A stretch of 64,000 nt of DNA. Origin: Butyrivibrio sp. AC2005. Lineage in GTDB: Bacteria; Bacillota; Clostridia; Lachnospirales; Lachnospiraceae. Positions 27,908-36,550 of the stretch are shown here, piece by piece. The stretch spans positions 1 to 64,000 of the forward strand of contig NZ_KE384137.1 in NCBI RefSeq assembly GCF_000424145.1, given 5' to 3'. Numbering within the stretch: position 1 is the stretch's first letter; each line of letters starts with the position of its first letter. The notes beneath the pieces were generated by a model. The model saw only the letters and a list, made by a program, of their open reading frames with translations. It had not been told where the DNA came from and searched no databases. A program made the translations under genes and the position numbers.

Positions 27908-28993
27908 ATGCTTAAAAGAATTATTGCTACAGCACTTAGTATTATTTTATTTATGAGTGCGCTACTAATTTCCAATAACATTTTAAAAACAAAAACCGAA
28001 GCAGGTATCATGCAGATGCGTGCTCTCTATGATCAGCCGGAAAACACTATAGATGTGGTAATGCTTGGTTCAAGCCATGTTCATTGTGGAATAAATACTG
28101 CAAAGTTATATATGGATTACGGAATAGCAGGATATGATCTGTCTTCTGCAGAGCAATCCCTATGGGTTTCTTATCATTACCTGAAGGAAATATGCAAGTA
28201 TCAAAAGCCTAAGGTGGTTCTTTTGGATTTTTTTAGTGCTGCAGCTTTTTTGGAAGATTATAAATATCATTACTACATGTTGAGCGATAGCTTATATGGT
28301 ATGAAATTTTCCATGAATAAACTGCAAATGATGCATGCCTGTTTTGATGGAAAACAGGAATTATGGGATAAGTATTTTCCTTCTTTTTTTGGTTATCATG
28401 ATCGTTACAATAATCTTGAAGAGAAGGATTTTGAAGCAGCGTTCGGAAATGACCTGAGTGCATATAAGGGTTATGTGCCGCATTTTCATAATGAGGTAAT
28501 GCCTGAGCCCGTAATTGATACTGATGAGTGTAAGCCACCTCTTGAAAAGTCTGTTAAATATCTGGATAAGATCATAGAATTTACAAAAGAAAACAATATT
28601 AAGCTATACATAACCATGGTTCCGTATGCGCTGAATATCGAACAGCAACAGGGATTAAAGCAGGAGGAAACTCAGAGATATAACTGGCTAAAGAATTATA
28701 TATGGCAGCTAAATGACTCAGGTGATGATCATGTGTGTTTTGACTATGTATTTGAGCATATTTGGGATATAGGAATTGACTATACCGGTGGTTCGGATAT
28801 ATCTGATGGGAATTCGCATCTTAACTATAACGGGAGTAATAAATACACTGATTATCTTGGCAGAACGTTACTTGAGCTGTACGGCAGGGAACTGATTACT
28901 GATCGAAGGGGAGATGCTGCCTATGAATCATATTTGAGGCATAATGAAATTATTGCGGATAAAGTGAAAAATGCATATGATAATTTGCAATAA
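27908..28993 (+). CDS. SGNH-hydrolase-like exported protein (DltD/AlgJ-type), copy 2
   Basis: 361 residues from the ATG at 27908, chosen because GAGGG lies a few bases upstream and the frame then opens with a typical signal anchor (KRIIATALSIILFMSALL). An upstream in-frame ATG at 27878 would overlap the MBOAT gene and add a hydrophilic tail. The nucleophile block is [12 protein letters not shown] and the Asp-His block is [11 protein letters not shown]. It is a full-length paralogue of the protein encoded at 24555, with roughly half the residues shared by eye. Having two different SGNH partners for one MBOAT suggests two acceptors, or a division between transfer and esterase roles. Confidence 0.8.
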   Translation: MLKRIIATALSIILFMSALLISNNILKTKTEAGIMQMRALYDQPENTIDVVMLGSSHVHCGINTAKLYMDYGIAGYDLSSAEQSLWVSYHYLKEICKYQKPKVVLLDFFSAAAFLEDYKYHYYMLSDSLYGMKFSMNKLQMMHACFDGKQELWDKYFPSFFGYHDRYNNLEEKDFEAAFGNDLSAYKGYVPHFHNEVMPEPVIDTDECKPPLEKSVKYLDKIIEFTKENNIKLYITMVPYALNIEQQQGLKQEETQRYNWLKNYIWQLNDSGDDHVCFDYVFEHIWDIGIDYTGGSDISDGNSHLNYNGSNKYTDYLGRTLLELYGRELITDRRGDAAYESYLRHNEIIADKVKNAYDNLQ

Positions 28994-29030
28994 AACATGG
29001 CTTAAAATCGCTTGTTTTGACAGTTTTTCC

Positions 29031-29059
29031 TTGTTTAATTACTTAAAATTTGCTAGAAT
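29031..29059 (+). promoter_or_regulatory. Promoter of the repeat-rich membrane protein gene
   Basis: TTGTTT (29031-29036), 17-base spacer, TAGAAT (29054-29059) with TGC directly before it (extended -10). A perfect TTGACA at 29017-29022 lies too far upstream to pair with this -10. Confidence 0.5.
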
Positions 29060-29105
29060 TTAAGGCGTTTGTATGAAATAAAGTTATTATAGAGGAGAAA
29101 ATGAA

Positions 29106-30914
29106 ATGAGTGATGTTAAGTTTGATCCTGTCACAGGAAAGCCGATTACAAACCAGCCAAGTAGCGGTTATAATTTCGATCCCATGACAGGAAAGCCAAT
29201 TAATCAGGAGGCTAATACTTCCGGACCAAAATTTGATCCGTTGACAGGAAAGCCTATTAGTCAGACAAATGCCACAAATACGTATGGCAATGCAAACACC
29301 TATGGCAACACAAACACCTATGGCAACACAAACACCTATGGCAACACAGGTACCTATGGTGCTCAGGGGACATATGGAGCACAAAATACCTATGGTGCGC
29401 AGAATAATAGTACAGGAACCTATGGCTATGATCCTGCTGCTATTGAAAAAGAGCAGAATGCACAGAACAAGAAGGTTGCACTTATTGTGCTTGTTCTTAT
29501 TATTGTTGCATTCCTTGGACTTGCTATTTTTGGAGTGGTTAAAGCTACTCAGTATTTTAAGGATAATATTCCCGGTAATACTACACAGATTACAACAGAT
29601 GATAACCTTATGCCCGACAATGATCCTGTAGATCCCGAACCTGCAGTTGAGGCTCCGGTGGAAGATCCGGTTCAGGCTGAGCCTGCAGAGCAGCCTGTTC
29701 AGGAACAGCCTGCAGAGACTCCTGCAGAACAGCCTGTAGAGCAGCCTGCTGAGCAGCCGGCAGAACAGCCTGCAGAGCAGCCCGCTCAGGAGCAGCCGAC
29801 AGAATCTGTTAACGGACAGGCAAAAGAAGTAGATCCCAATGGTTTAATGTCTTTCCATATTGGCGAGAAAACCTTTGAGGTACCGATGAAGGTAAGCGTT
29901 CTTCTTGATGAGGGATGGACCTTTGATTCCAATACGGATGCAACTGAAAAGCTTGGCGCCGGAGAAAAGGGATTTTACTACATGATATGTCCTTATGGTG
30001 AGACAAGTAATGTGTCAGTTGATGTCAAAAATTTCAGCATGAATGCACAGCAGGCTAAAGATTGCTATATCACTGGAATAACATTATATGATAATGATGT
30101 AAGAAAAATGGGTAAGGATATTTACATTCAAAATGGAAACGGAGTTGTAAAAATCGGTTCAACTACCCAGGAACAGGTTAAGAGCATTTATGGAGAGCCT
30201 GATGATATTTCCGATACATCTGTTATACATGTATATTCTTATTACAAGGATCATGATGTAAGCAGTGACGTAAGACTTGGTATATCCTTTGAGGAAGGAA
30301 TTGTTGATTATCTCAGCTTTAGAAATGATAATGAACCCGATGATGTGGAGGAGGTTGAGATAAGCGGAGAACAACCGGATTATCTTAACAATTACGTAGC
30401 TCCATCAGGATTAGGCTATGATCCTTTATCAGGTAACTTCCAGGTAGATGGAGTGGCTTATACACTTCCCGTTCCGCTTCAGGTTCTTTCAGATAATGGA
30501 TGGAAGTATGATGTTGAAGATGAATATGCAGTAGGTGCAGGAGAGGGATATGTTATAACTCTTTACAAGGGCGACCTTTACATGACAACTACTGTATTTA
30601 ACTATTGTGAGACCGCAACATATCTTAAGAATACAATTGTTACAAGCGTAACAACAAACAACAGTGGTCATTTCGAAAATAAGATGGAGCTTCCCAGCGG
30701 TCTTCATGCAGGTATGTCTGAGGCTGATCTGCTTAAGTGGATGAATAACAACGGAATTACAAATTACGATTATTCAACTACAACAGAAATCTATAAGATT
30801 CCTTTTGATCAGTCAGCAGATCCGGATTATTGTGCTAATCGTTACTACATCTTTATAGAGGATGGTATTGTTGATTCAATAGACATTACCAATTATGGAT
30901 GGCTCAGACAGTAA
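29106..30914 (+). CDS. Repeat-rich single-pass membrane protein of unknown function
   Basis: 602 residues. The cytosolic N-terminus has three FDPxTGKPI repeats (residues 6-14, 24-32 and 43-51), then NTYGN/TYGAQ repeats. A single TM helix is at about 123-145. Outside comes a low-complexity Glu-Gln-Pro-Ala linker (about 176-235). Two C-terminal domains follow, each opening with a similar strand pattern (FEVPMKVSVLLDEGWTF and YTLPVPLQVLSDNGWKY) and therefore probably an internal duplication. The second is preceded by YDPLSGNF, an echo of the N-terminal repeat. GAGGAG lies eight bases before the ATG; an earlier ATG at 29101 hits a stop at once. It is transcribed alone. No enzymatic motif seen. 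Confidence 0.75.
   Translation: MSDVKFDPVTGKPITNQPSSGYNFDPMTGKPINQEANTSGPKFDPLTGKPISQTNATNTYGNANTYGNTNTYGNTNTYGNTGTYGAQGTYGAQNTYGAQNNSTGTYGYDPAAIEKEQNAQNKKVALIVLVLIIVAFLGLAIFGVVKATQYFKDNIPGNTTQITTDDNLMPDNDPVDPEPAVEAPVEDPVQAEPAEQPVQEQPAETPAEQPVEQPAEQPAEQPAEQPAQEQPTESVNGQAKEVDPNGLMSFHIGEKTFEVPMKVSVLLDEGWTFDSNTDATEKLGAGEKGFYYMICPYGETSNVSVDVKNFSMNAQQAKDCYITGITLYDNDVRKMGKDIYIQNGNGVVKIGSTTQEQVKSIYGEPDDISDTSVIHVYSYYKDHDVSSDVRLGISFEEGIVDYLSFRNDNEPDDVEEVEISGEQPDYLNNYVAPSGLGYDPLSGNFQVDGVAYTLPVPLQVLSDNGWKYDVEDEYAVGAGEGYVITLYKGDLYMTTTVFNYCETATYLKNTIVTSVTTNNSGHFENKMELPSGLHAGMSEADLLKWMNNNGITNYDYSTTTEIYKIPFDQSADPDYCANRYYIFIEDGIVDSIDITNYGWLRQ
29298..29351 (+). repeat. Three-copy 18-bp coding tandem repeat (NTYGNT)
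   Basis: Unit ACCTATGGCAACACAAAC begins at 29298, 29316 and 29334 and keeps frame, encoding TYGNTN repeats. The near identity of the copies suggests recent slippage and likely length variation between strains. Confidence 0.8.
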
Positions 30915-30944
30915 ATTTGGATTTTTATTAAAATAAGATGGAAT

Positions 30945-30982
30945 AAAATGGCAGAAAATCTTACGGCTTTCTGCCATTTTTC
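30945..30982 (+). terminator. Intrinsic terminator after the repeat-rich protein gene
   Basis: AAAATGGCAGAAA (30945-30957) pairs with TTTCTGCCATTTT (30968-30980), a 13-bp perfect stem ending in T-rich sequence. Confidence 0.9.
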
Positions 30983-30988
30983 TTATTA

Positions 30989-31018
30989 TTGGATTACTCA
31001 TAAAGGAGTCTTTATGAT
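30989..31018 (+). promoter_or_regulatory. Possible promoter of the GH3 gene cluster
   Basis: TTGGAT (30989-30994), 18-base spacer, TATGAT (31013-31018). It lies between a terminator and the GH3 start, where a promoter is expected, but both boxes are imperfect. Confidence 0.4.
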
Positions 31019-31066
31019 ATCATTAGTACATTGGGGAAAAATGTAAATTGGGAGGAAATTAAAGGT

Positions 31067-33265
31067 ATGGCAAACGTAAGAATTATTGAGAATAAAAATG
31101 GTCCGTCCCTTGGAGTATGTTCAGCTCCTGTTATTGAAAAGGATGGGCTTTTTTTTAAGGATTTGGAGAGGACAGGAGAACTGGTTCCTTATGAAGACTG
31201 GAGATTAACTCCGGAAGAGAGAGCTAAGGATCTGGCTTCAAGACTAAGCGTTGAAGAGATGGCAGGTCTTATGATGTATAGTGCTCACCAGGTTGTGCCT
31301 GCCGAGACAGGTGGCTGGTTTGGTGCTACTTACAGAGGTGGTAAAAGCTTCGAGGAAAGTGGAGCGGATGATTGGGAGCTAACTGATCAGCAAAAGAAAT
31401 TCTTATCAGAAGATCATGTGAGATATGTTCTTGCAATGATGCTGAAGAATGGCGTGGTAGCTGCTAAATGGAACAATGAGATGCAGGCTCTGTGCGAGGA
31501 GATGCCACATGGTATTCCGGTAAACACAAGTACAGATCCAAGACACGGGGCAGGAAGCGCGTCTGCTGAATTTAAGACAGAAGCCAAGGGAACAAGTAAA
31601 TGGCCGTTGGGACTTGGGCTTGCTGCGACTTTTTCACCTGAACTGGTAAATAAATTTGCAAAGATAGCGTCTAAGGAATATAGAGCACTGGGAATTACAA
31701 CAGAGCTTGGCCCGCAGATAGACCTTGGTACAGAGCCCAGATGGATGAGAGTTGCAGATACTTACGGACAAAGCAGTGACCTTGTTACTGATTATGCTAA
31801 GGCATACTGTGAAGGTTTGCAGAATGATTCCGAGGAGAATAATAATTGGGGACATGGAAGCGTAGCGGCTATGGTTAAGCATTGGCCGGGTGGCGGTCCT
31901 TGTGAGGCCGGCAGAGACGCTCATTATGCTTTCGGAAAGTATGCAGTATATCCGGGTAATAATTTTGAGGAGCACCTTAAGCCTTTCCTTGAAGGCGCCT
32001 TTAAGCTTGAAGGAACCGGCCAGGCTTCAGCTGTTATGCCTTACTATACCGTCAGTTGGGGTGTGGATCCATCAGGAAAAAATGTTGGAAACAGTTATAG
32101 TAAGTATATTATCGGTGATCTTTTGCGTGAAAAGTATGGTTATAAGGGAGTTGTTTGTACTGACTGGGGAATTACTCAGGATCCTGCAGATAAGATAGAT
32201 TCCTTCGGCTCCAGATGCTTTGGAACAGAAACATTATCTGAGGCAGAAAGGCATCTTACTATAATTGAGAACGGTGTAGATCAGTTTGGCGGTAATAATG
32301 ATATTAAGCCAATTCTTGAGGCATATAGAATAGGCTGTGAGAAACATGGCGAGGAAGCTATGAGAAAGCGCTTTGAAGAGAGCGCTGTGAGACTCCTTTT
32401 AAACAGCTTTAGATGTGGACTGTTTGAAAATCCCTATCTTGATCCTGATGAAAGTGCAAAGGTTCTTGGCTGTGACGAGTTCGTCAAGGAAGGCTTTGAT
32501 GCACAGCTTAAGAGTATTGTCATGGTTAAGAATAACGGAGTGCTCCCTGTTAGCGGAAAAAAGAAGGTGTATGTACCCGGAAGACATATTGATGCACACA
32601 AGGGCTTCATGAGAGGAATGATTGACGCTATTGATATACCGGGGGCTAATCCCGAAGACGTATCCGAATATTTTGAGATTACGGATAATCCGCAGGATGC
32701 AGATATGGCTATCTGTTTCATTGAGAGTCCTATAAGTGATGGTTATACTGAGGAGACTGGCTACAGACCTGTTATGCTTCAGTACAGAAGCTATACTGCT
32801 GACGATGCAAGAGAAACCAGTATAGCAGGCGGGGATTTCAGAGAAGACTTTACAAACAGAAGCTATAAAGGAAAGTCAAACAAGGCAGCAAATGAAAGTG
32901 ATCTTGACCTTGTGATAAAGGCAAGAAAACAGATGGGGGATAAGCCTGTTATAGTTTCCGTAAGAATGAATAATCCATGTATGGTTTCAGAATATGAAAA
33001 ATATGCTGATGCCATATTGGTAAATTTTGGTGTTGAGACAGGAGCCGTACTTAGTATTGTGAGTGGTAAGGCTGAGCCTTCCGGACTACTTCCTGTTCAG
33101 CTTCCGAAGGATATGAGTACTGTTGAAAAGCATTTTGAGGATGTACCTTTTGATTATGAGCCTTATACCGATTCTGTAGGCAATACATATGATTTCGGAT
33201 ATGGACTTAATTGGAATGGTGTAATCAGGGATGACAGATGGGATAAATATGCTGGAAACAGATAA
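31067..33265 (+). CDS. Glycoside hydrolase family 3 protein (beta-glucosidase-like), short form
   Basis: About 732 residues, no signal peptide, so cytosolic. The N-terminal GH3 barrel carries TSTDPRHG, VKHWPGGGP (substrate-contact Lys-His) and GVVCTDWG, whose Asp is the likely nucleophile near residue 365. An alpha/beta sandwich follows (VMVKNNGVLPV, VNFGVETGAVL). It ends after DFGYGLNW without the FN3-like C-terminal domain of the other GH3 in the window. ATG 31067 is chosen over an upstream in-frame TTG (31031) because GGGAGG lies between them. Substrate (beta-glucoside, xyloside or other) cannot be fixed by eye. Confidence 0.88.
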   Translation: MANVRIIENKNGPSLGVCSAPVIEKDGLFFKDLERTGELVPYEDWRLTPEERAKDLASRLSVEEMAGLMMYSAHQVVPAETGGWFGATYRGGKSFEESGADDWELTDQQKKFLSEDHVRYVLAMMLKNGVVAAKWNNEMQALCEEMPHGIPVNTSTDPRHGAGSASAEFKTEAKGTSKWPLGLGLAATFSPELVNKFAKIASKEYRALGITTELGPQIDLGTEPRWMRVADTYGQSSDLVTDYAKAYCEGLQNDSEENNNWGHGSVAAMVKHWPGGGPCEAGRDAHYAFGKYAVYPGNNFEEHLKPFLEGAFKLEGTGQASAVMPYYTVSWGVDPSGKNVGNSYSKYIIGDLLREKYGYKGVVCTDWGITQDPADKIDSFGSRCFGTETLSEAERHLTIIENGVDQFGGNNDIKPILEAYRIGCEKHGEEAMRKRFEESAVRLLLNSFRCGLFENPYLDPDESAKVLGCDEFVKEGFDAQLKSIVMVKNNGVLPVSGKKKVYVPGRHIDAHKGFMRGMIDAIDIPGANPEDVSEYFEITDNPQDADMAICFIESPISDGYTEETGYRPVMLQYRSYTADDARETSIAGGDFREDFTNRSYKGKSNKAANESDLDLVIKARKQMGDKPVIVSVRMNNPCMVSEYEKYADAILVNFGVETGAVLSIVSGKAEPSGLLPVQLPKDMSTVEKHFEDVPFDYEPYTDSVGNTYDFGYGLNWNGVIRDDRWDKYAGNR

Positions 33266-33307
33266 TTCCTGAATAATAATTTGTTATTTGGTATGGAGGA
33301 ATGAAAA

Positions 33308-34240
33308 ATGTTTTGCACAAATTGTGGGACTGAGATAATGAAAGGGCATCTTTACTGCACATCCTGCGGTACAAAGGCGCCGGATCTTGGACAGAGGATG
33401 GTACCTCAATCTCAGGTTAATTATACATATCAGAATGGTATGGGAGTAGCTGCTCCGAAAAAGTCACATAAAGGCCTTGTATTAGTTATAGCACTCTTGA
33501 CGGTTTTCTTTATTGGAATATTATCCTGGTCAGGCTATTTTATCTATGGACTTATGCAGGAAGCGGTGCAGGCAGGTACAGGTAATAATTCAGGATTGAG
33601 CGCGCCTGGTGAAAATACATATTCTGAACCTGAGGAGCCAGATTCTCCGGTAGAGACTGGTAATAGTGTAAGCGAAACTACAGTCGGTAATTCTGAGGAT
33701 CCTTTTTATGGGTATAAAAATCTTAGTTTTACAAGTTATTCATTAGCAAGCTATGCAAATGACGGTGATGCAGCCTATGTTGTTCCAAATGGGACAGTAA
33801 ATGCGGATACAGTTATTTATAATGGCATCACAGCAGGTGAATATGCAGACTACGTTGACAACAAGGTACTGGAGAAGGGAAGAACCCTTAACCGTGATTT
33901 CTACTATGACCTTCTTTCCATATATCTCGTCGATCCATCCTTATGTACAGATGAGCAGGCTTTTGCCATATCTATGATTTATGCGTCGACAGTATCAAAT
34001 CAGTTCCATGATACTCCGGTAAGATTAGAGGCAGTACGCATACCTAATAACAACCGTAACCTTTATTCCTATAAGATTAATGCATATGGGAAGGATGATA
34101 TCTGGGTATCGGATGCAGCAAACAAGAAGTTTTATTTTAACAATGGAAAAACGGAATATAGTTCTACAATGTACGATGATAATACCTTTGGCTTATGGTA
34201 TCTGGCAGTGAAGGATTTCTTTGGTATAGAAGTAGAATAA
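33308..34240 (+). CDS. Zinc-ribbon, single-pass membrane protein of unknown function
   Basis: 310 residues. Residues 3-24 form a double CxxC zinc ribbon (CTNCG and CTSCG). A TM helix lies at about 57-79, then a Ser/Glu/Pro-rich linker and an extracytoplasmic C-terminal domain of about 170 residues that I do not recognise. The order zinc ribbon, one TM, outer domain is common in clostridial proteins of unknown role. GGAGGA is before the ATG. It sits between two GH3 glycosidase genes with gaps of 42 and 45 bases, so it is probably co-transcribed with them, although nothing ties it to sugar metabolism. Confidence 0.75.
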   Translation: MFCTNCGTEIMKGHLYCTSCGTKAPDLGQRMVPQSQVNYTYQNGMGVAAPKKSHKGLVLVIALLTVFFIGILSWSGYFIYGLMQEAVQAGTGNNSGLSAPGENTYSEPEEPDSPVETGNSVSETTVGNSEDPFYGYKNLSFTSYSLASYANDGDAAYVVPNGTVNADTVIYNGITAGEYADYVDNKVLEKGRTLNRDFYYDLLSIYLVDPSLCTDEQAFAISMIYASTVSNQFHDTPVRLEAVRIPNNNRNLYSYKINAYGKDDIWVSDAANKKFYFNNGKTEYSSTMYDDNTFGLWYLAVKDFFGIEVE

Positions 34241-34285
34241 ATAACAGGAACAACTACGCATTTACAAAAAGAGGAGAGGCAGCGA

Positions 34286-36550
34286 ATGAAACAAGAAGAT
34301 TTACTTGCGTTATTGAATGACATGACACCTGAGGAAAAAATTATGCAGCTTGTACAGCTTCCGGGATCAGCCTTTGAATCGGATTTTGCTGTGACGGGAA
34401 TTGCGGATGAAGCATCTTTTGACAAATTAAAGAAACTTGCCGGAAGTGTATTGGGTATCAGGGGGGCTGAAAAAGTAAAAGCAATTCAGGATGAATATAT
34501 GGCAGGACAGCCTCATCATATTCCTCTTTTATTCATGCTGGATGTTATTCACGGACATGACACTGTTTTTCCGTGCCCTCTTGGACAGGGAGCAACCTTT
34601 GAACCTGAGATTTCCAGAAAGGGAGCAGAAATACAGGCAAAAGAAGCAGCAGCGGACGGTATTCAGGTAACATTTTCACCCATGGTTGATCTTGTAAGAG
34701 ATGCAAGATGGGGAAGAGTTATGGAATCAACAGGAGAAGATCCGTATCTCAATGGAGAGATGGCATCTGCTATGGTTAGAGGCTATCAGGGCGAATCTGT
34801 TGCCGATAAGGAGCATGTTGCTGCATGCGTAAAGCATTTTGCAGGCTACGGAGCTTCTGAAGCAGGAAGAGATTATAACAGCGTTGAACTTTCAGAGTAT
34901 ACCTTGAGAGATCAATATCTTAAAGGTTATGACAAGGCTATAAGTGCGGGAGCTAAGCTTGTAATGACTTCCTTTAATACCTTGAATGGTATTCCTTCCT
35001 CGGGAAATAAGTGGCTTATGAGAGATATCCTCAGAAAAGAAATGAACTTTGATGGCGTACTTATTTCAGACTGGGGTGCTATTGGCGAAATGGTTCCCTG
35101 GGGATTTGCCAGGGATTTGAAGGAAGCAGCAAAGCTTGCAATTGAAGCGGGTGTAGACATTGATATGTGTACAGAAAGCTATGCTGCAAATCTTGCTTCG
35201 CTTATAGAAGAGGGCAAGGTTGACGGAAAGCTTCTGGATGAGGCAGTTCTTAGAATCCTCAATTTGAAGAATGAGATTGGTCTTTTTGAGGATCCTTATC
35301 ACGGAGCATCTAAGGAAAGATATGAAGCGGTAACATTTTCTAAAGAGAGTAGAGAAATAGCGAGGGACGCAGTCAGAAAATCCCTTGTCCTCCTCAAAAA
35401 CGATGAGGAGACGCTTCCTTTGAAGGATAGTAATATAGCCCTTATCGGACCATATGCTTCCTGTAAAAACCTGCACAGCTCATGGGCTCTTTCTCTGGAT
35501 CCGGAAAAGACAGTGACTGTTATGGAAGCAGCAGGTGAAAGCAAAGATGTCAGTCTTTTCCTTGGTATGAATCAGGGAGGCGGACTTGGAGGCCTTAATA
35601 AAAAAATAGTACGTGTTGCAAAGGGAAGTACAATACTTGATAACGATACGGTTCTTGGCTTTGGCGAGTATCATAACGAAAGCCTCGATGAAGAAAATGA
35701 AAAACTGTTAAATGAGGCAATAGAAGTGGCTGAATGGGCAGACACAGTTGTTTTATGCCTCGGCGAAGACATCGGCCAATCAGGTGAGTCTACAAGTCGC
35801 ACGAATATTATGCTGCCTGATATTCAGATGGAATTATTCTATGAAATCAGAAGAAGAGCAAAAAAACTTGTAACACTGATATTTACCGGAAGACCACTCG
35901 ATCTTGAATGTATACCGGATTTATCGGATGCTCTTTTGATATGCTGGCGCCCCGGAACAGAGGGTGGACACGGTATATGGGATGTCCTTTCAGGAAAATT
36001 TTCACCATCAGGTAAACTACCTATGAGTTTTCCGTGGGCTGTAGGACAGGCACCTATACATTATAATGTTTTTGCTACAGGAAGACCCAAGCCGACAGAG
36101 GGTGTAACAAACTTCACAACAAGATATCTTGACTGCCCAAATGAAGCAAGATATCCTTTTGGCTATGGTCTTACATACTCAAGCTTTGACATTTCCAAGC
36201 CGGTATCTGATAATGATGTACTGAAAAAAGGCGAAAATGCTACAGGTGCAGATAAGATAAACGTAACCGTAAAGGTAACAAATACAGGTGTTGTAGCGGC
36301 AACACAGACAGTGCAGTTGTACATAAGGGATCTTGTCAGCAGCAGAGTTCGCCCGGTGAAGGAACTTAAAGGCTTTAAAAAGGTAAGATTACTTCCCGGA
36401 GAGTCTAAGGATGTAAGTTTTGAAATAAATGAAGAAATGCTTAGGTTCTGGACTATAAACAATAAGTTTGAAAGTGAAGAAGGAGATTTCCGTGTTTATG
36501 TAGGATTTGATTCTACGACGGAGAATTTTTATGATTTTAAATTGTCATGA
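34286..36550 (+). CDS. Glycoside hydrolase family 3 beta-glucosidase (BglX-like)
   Basis: 754 residues without a signal peptide, so likely acting on imported oligosaccharides. GH3 domain: LDVIHGHDTVFP, DLVRDARWGRVMES, CVKHFAGYGASEAGRDYN and GVLISDWGA with the nucleophile Asp near residue 262. The alpha/beta sandwich contains KNDEETLPL and CLGEDIGQSGE, where the acid/base region is expected. The FN3-like domain (YPFGYGLTYSSF onward, about 630-754) is complete. AGGAGAGG precedes the ATG. The stop overlaps the start of the ABC-F gene by 20 bases. Pairing with another GH3 upstream suggests plant beta-glucan or glucoside use. Confidence 0.93.
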   Translation: MKQEDLLALLNDMTPEEKIMQLVQLPGSAFESDFAVTGIADEASFDKLKKLAGSVLGIRGAEKVKAIQDEYMAGQPHHIPLLFMLDVIHGHDTVFPCPLGQGATFEPEISRKGAEIQAKEAAADGIQVTFSPMVDLVRDARWGRVMESTGEDPYLNGEMASAMVRGYQGESVADKEHVAACVKHFAGYGASEAGRDYNSVELSEYTLRDQYLKGYDKAISAGAKLVMTSFNTLNGIPSSGNKWLMRDILRKEMNFDGVLISDWGAIGEMVPWGFARDLKEAAKLAIEAGVDIDMCTESYAANLASLIEEGKVDGKLLDEAVLRILNLKNEIGLFEDPYHGASKERYEAVTFSKESREIARDAVRKSLVLLKNDEETLPLKDSNIALIGPYASCKNLHSSWALSLDPEKTVTVMEAAGESKDVSLFLGMNQGGGLGGLNKKIVRVAKGSTILDNDTVLGFGEYHNESLDEENEKLLNEAIEVAEWADTVVLCLGEDIGQSGESTSRTNIMLPDIQMELFYEIRRRAKKLVTLIFTGRPLDLECIPDLSDALLICWRPGTEGGHGIWDVLSGKFSPSGKLPMSFPWAVGQAPIHYNVFATGRPKPTEGVTNFTTRYLDCPNEARYPFGYGLTYSSFDISKPVSDNDVLKKGENATGADKINVTVKVTNTGVVAATQTVQLYIRDLVSSRVRPVKELKGFKKVRLLPGESKDVSFEINEEMLRFWTINNKFESEEGDFRVYVGFDSTTENFYDFKLS

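Noticed and set aside
24555..28993. dlt (teichoic acid D-alanylation) operon
   Set aside because: MBOAT and SGNH proteins are present, but no DltA adenylating enzyme or DltC carrier is nearby, so a dlt label is not supported.
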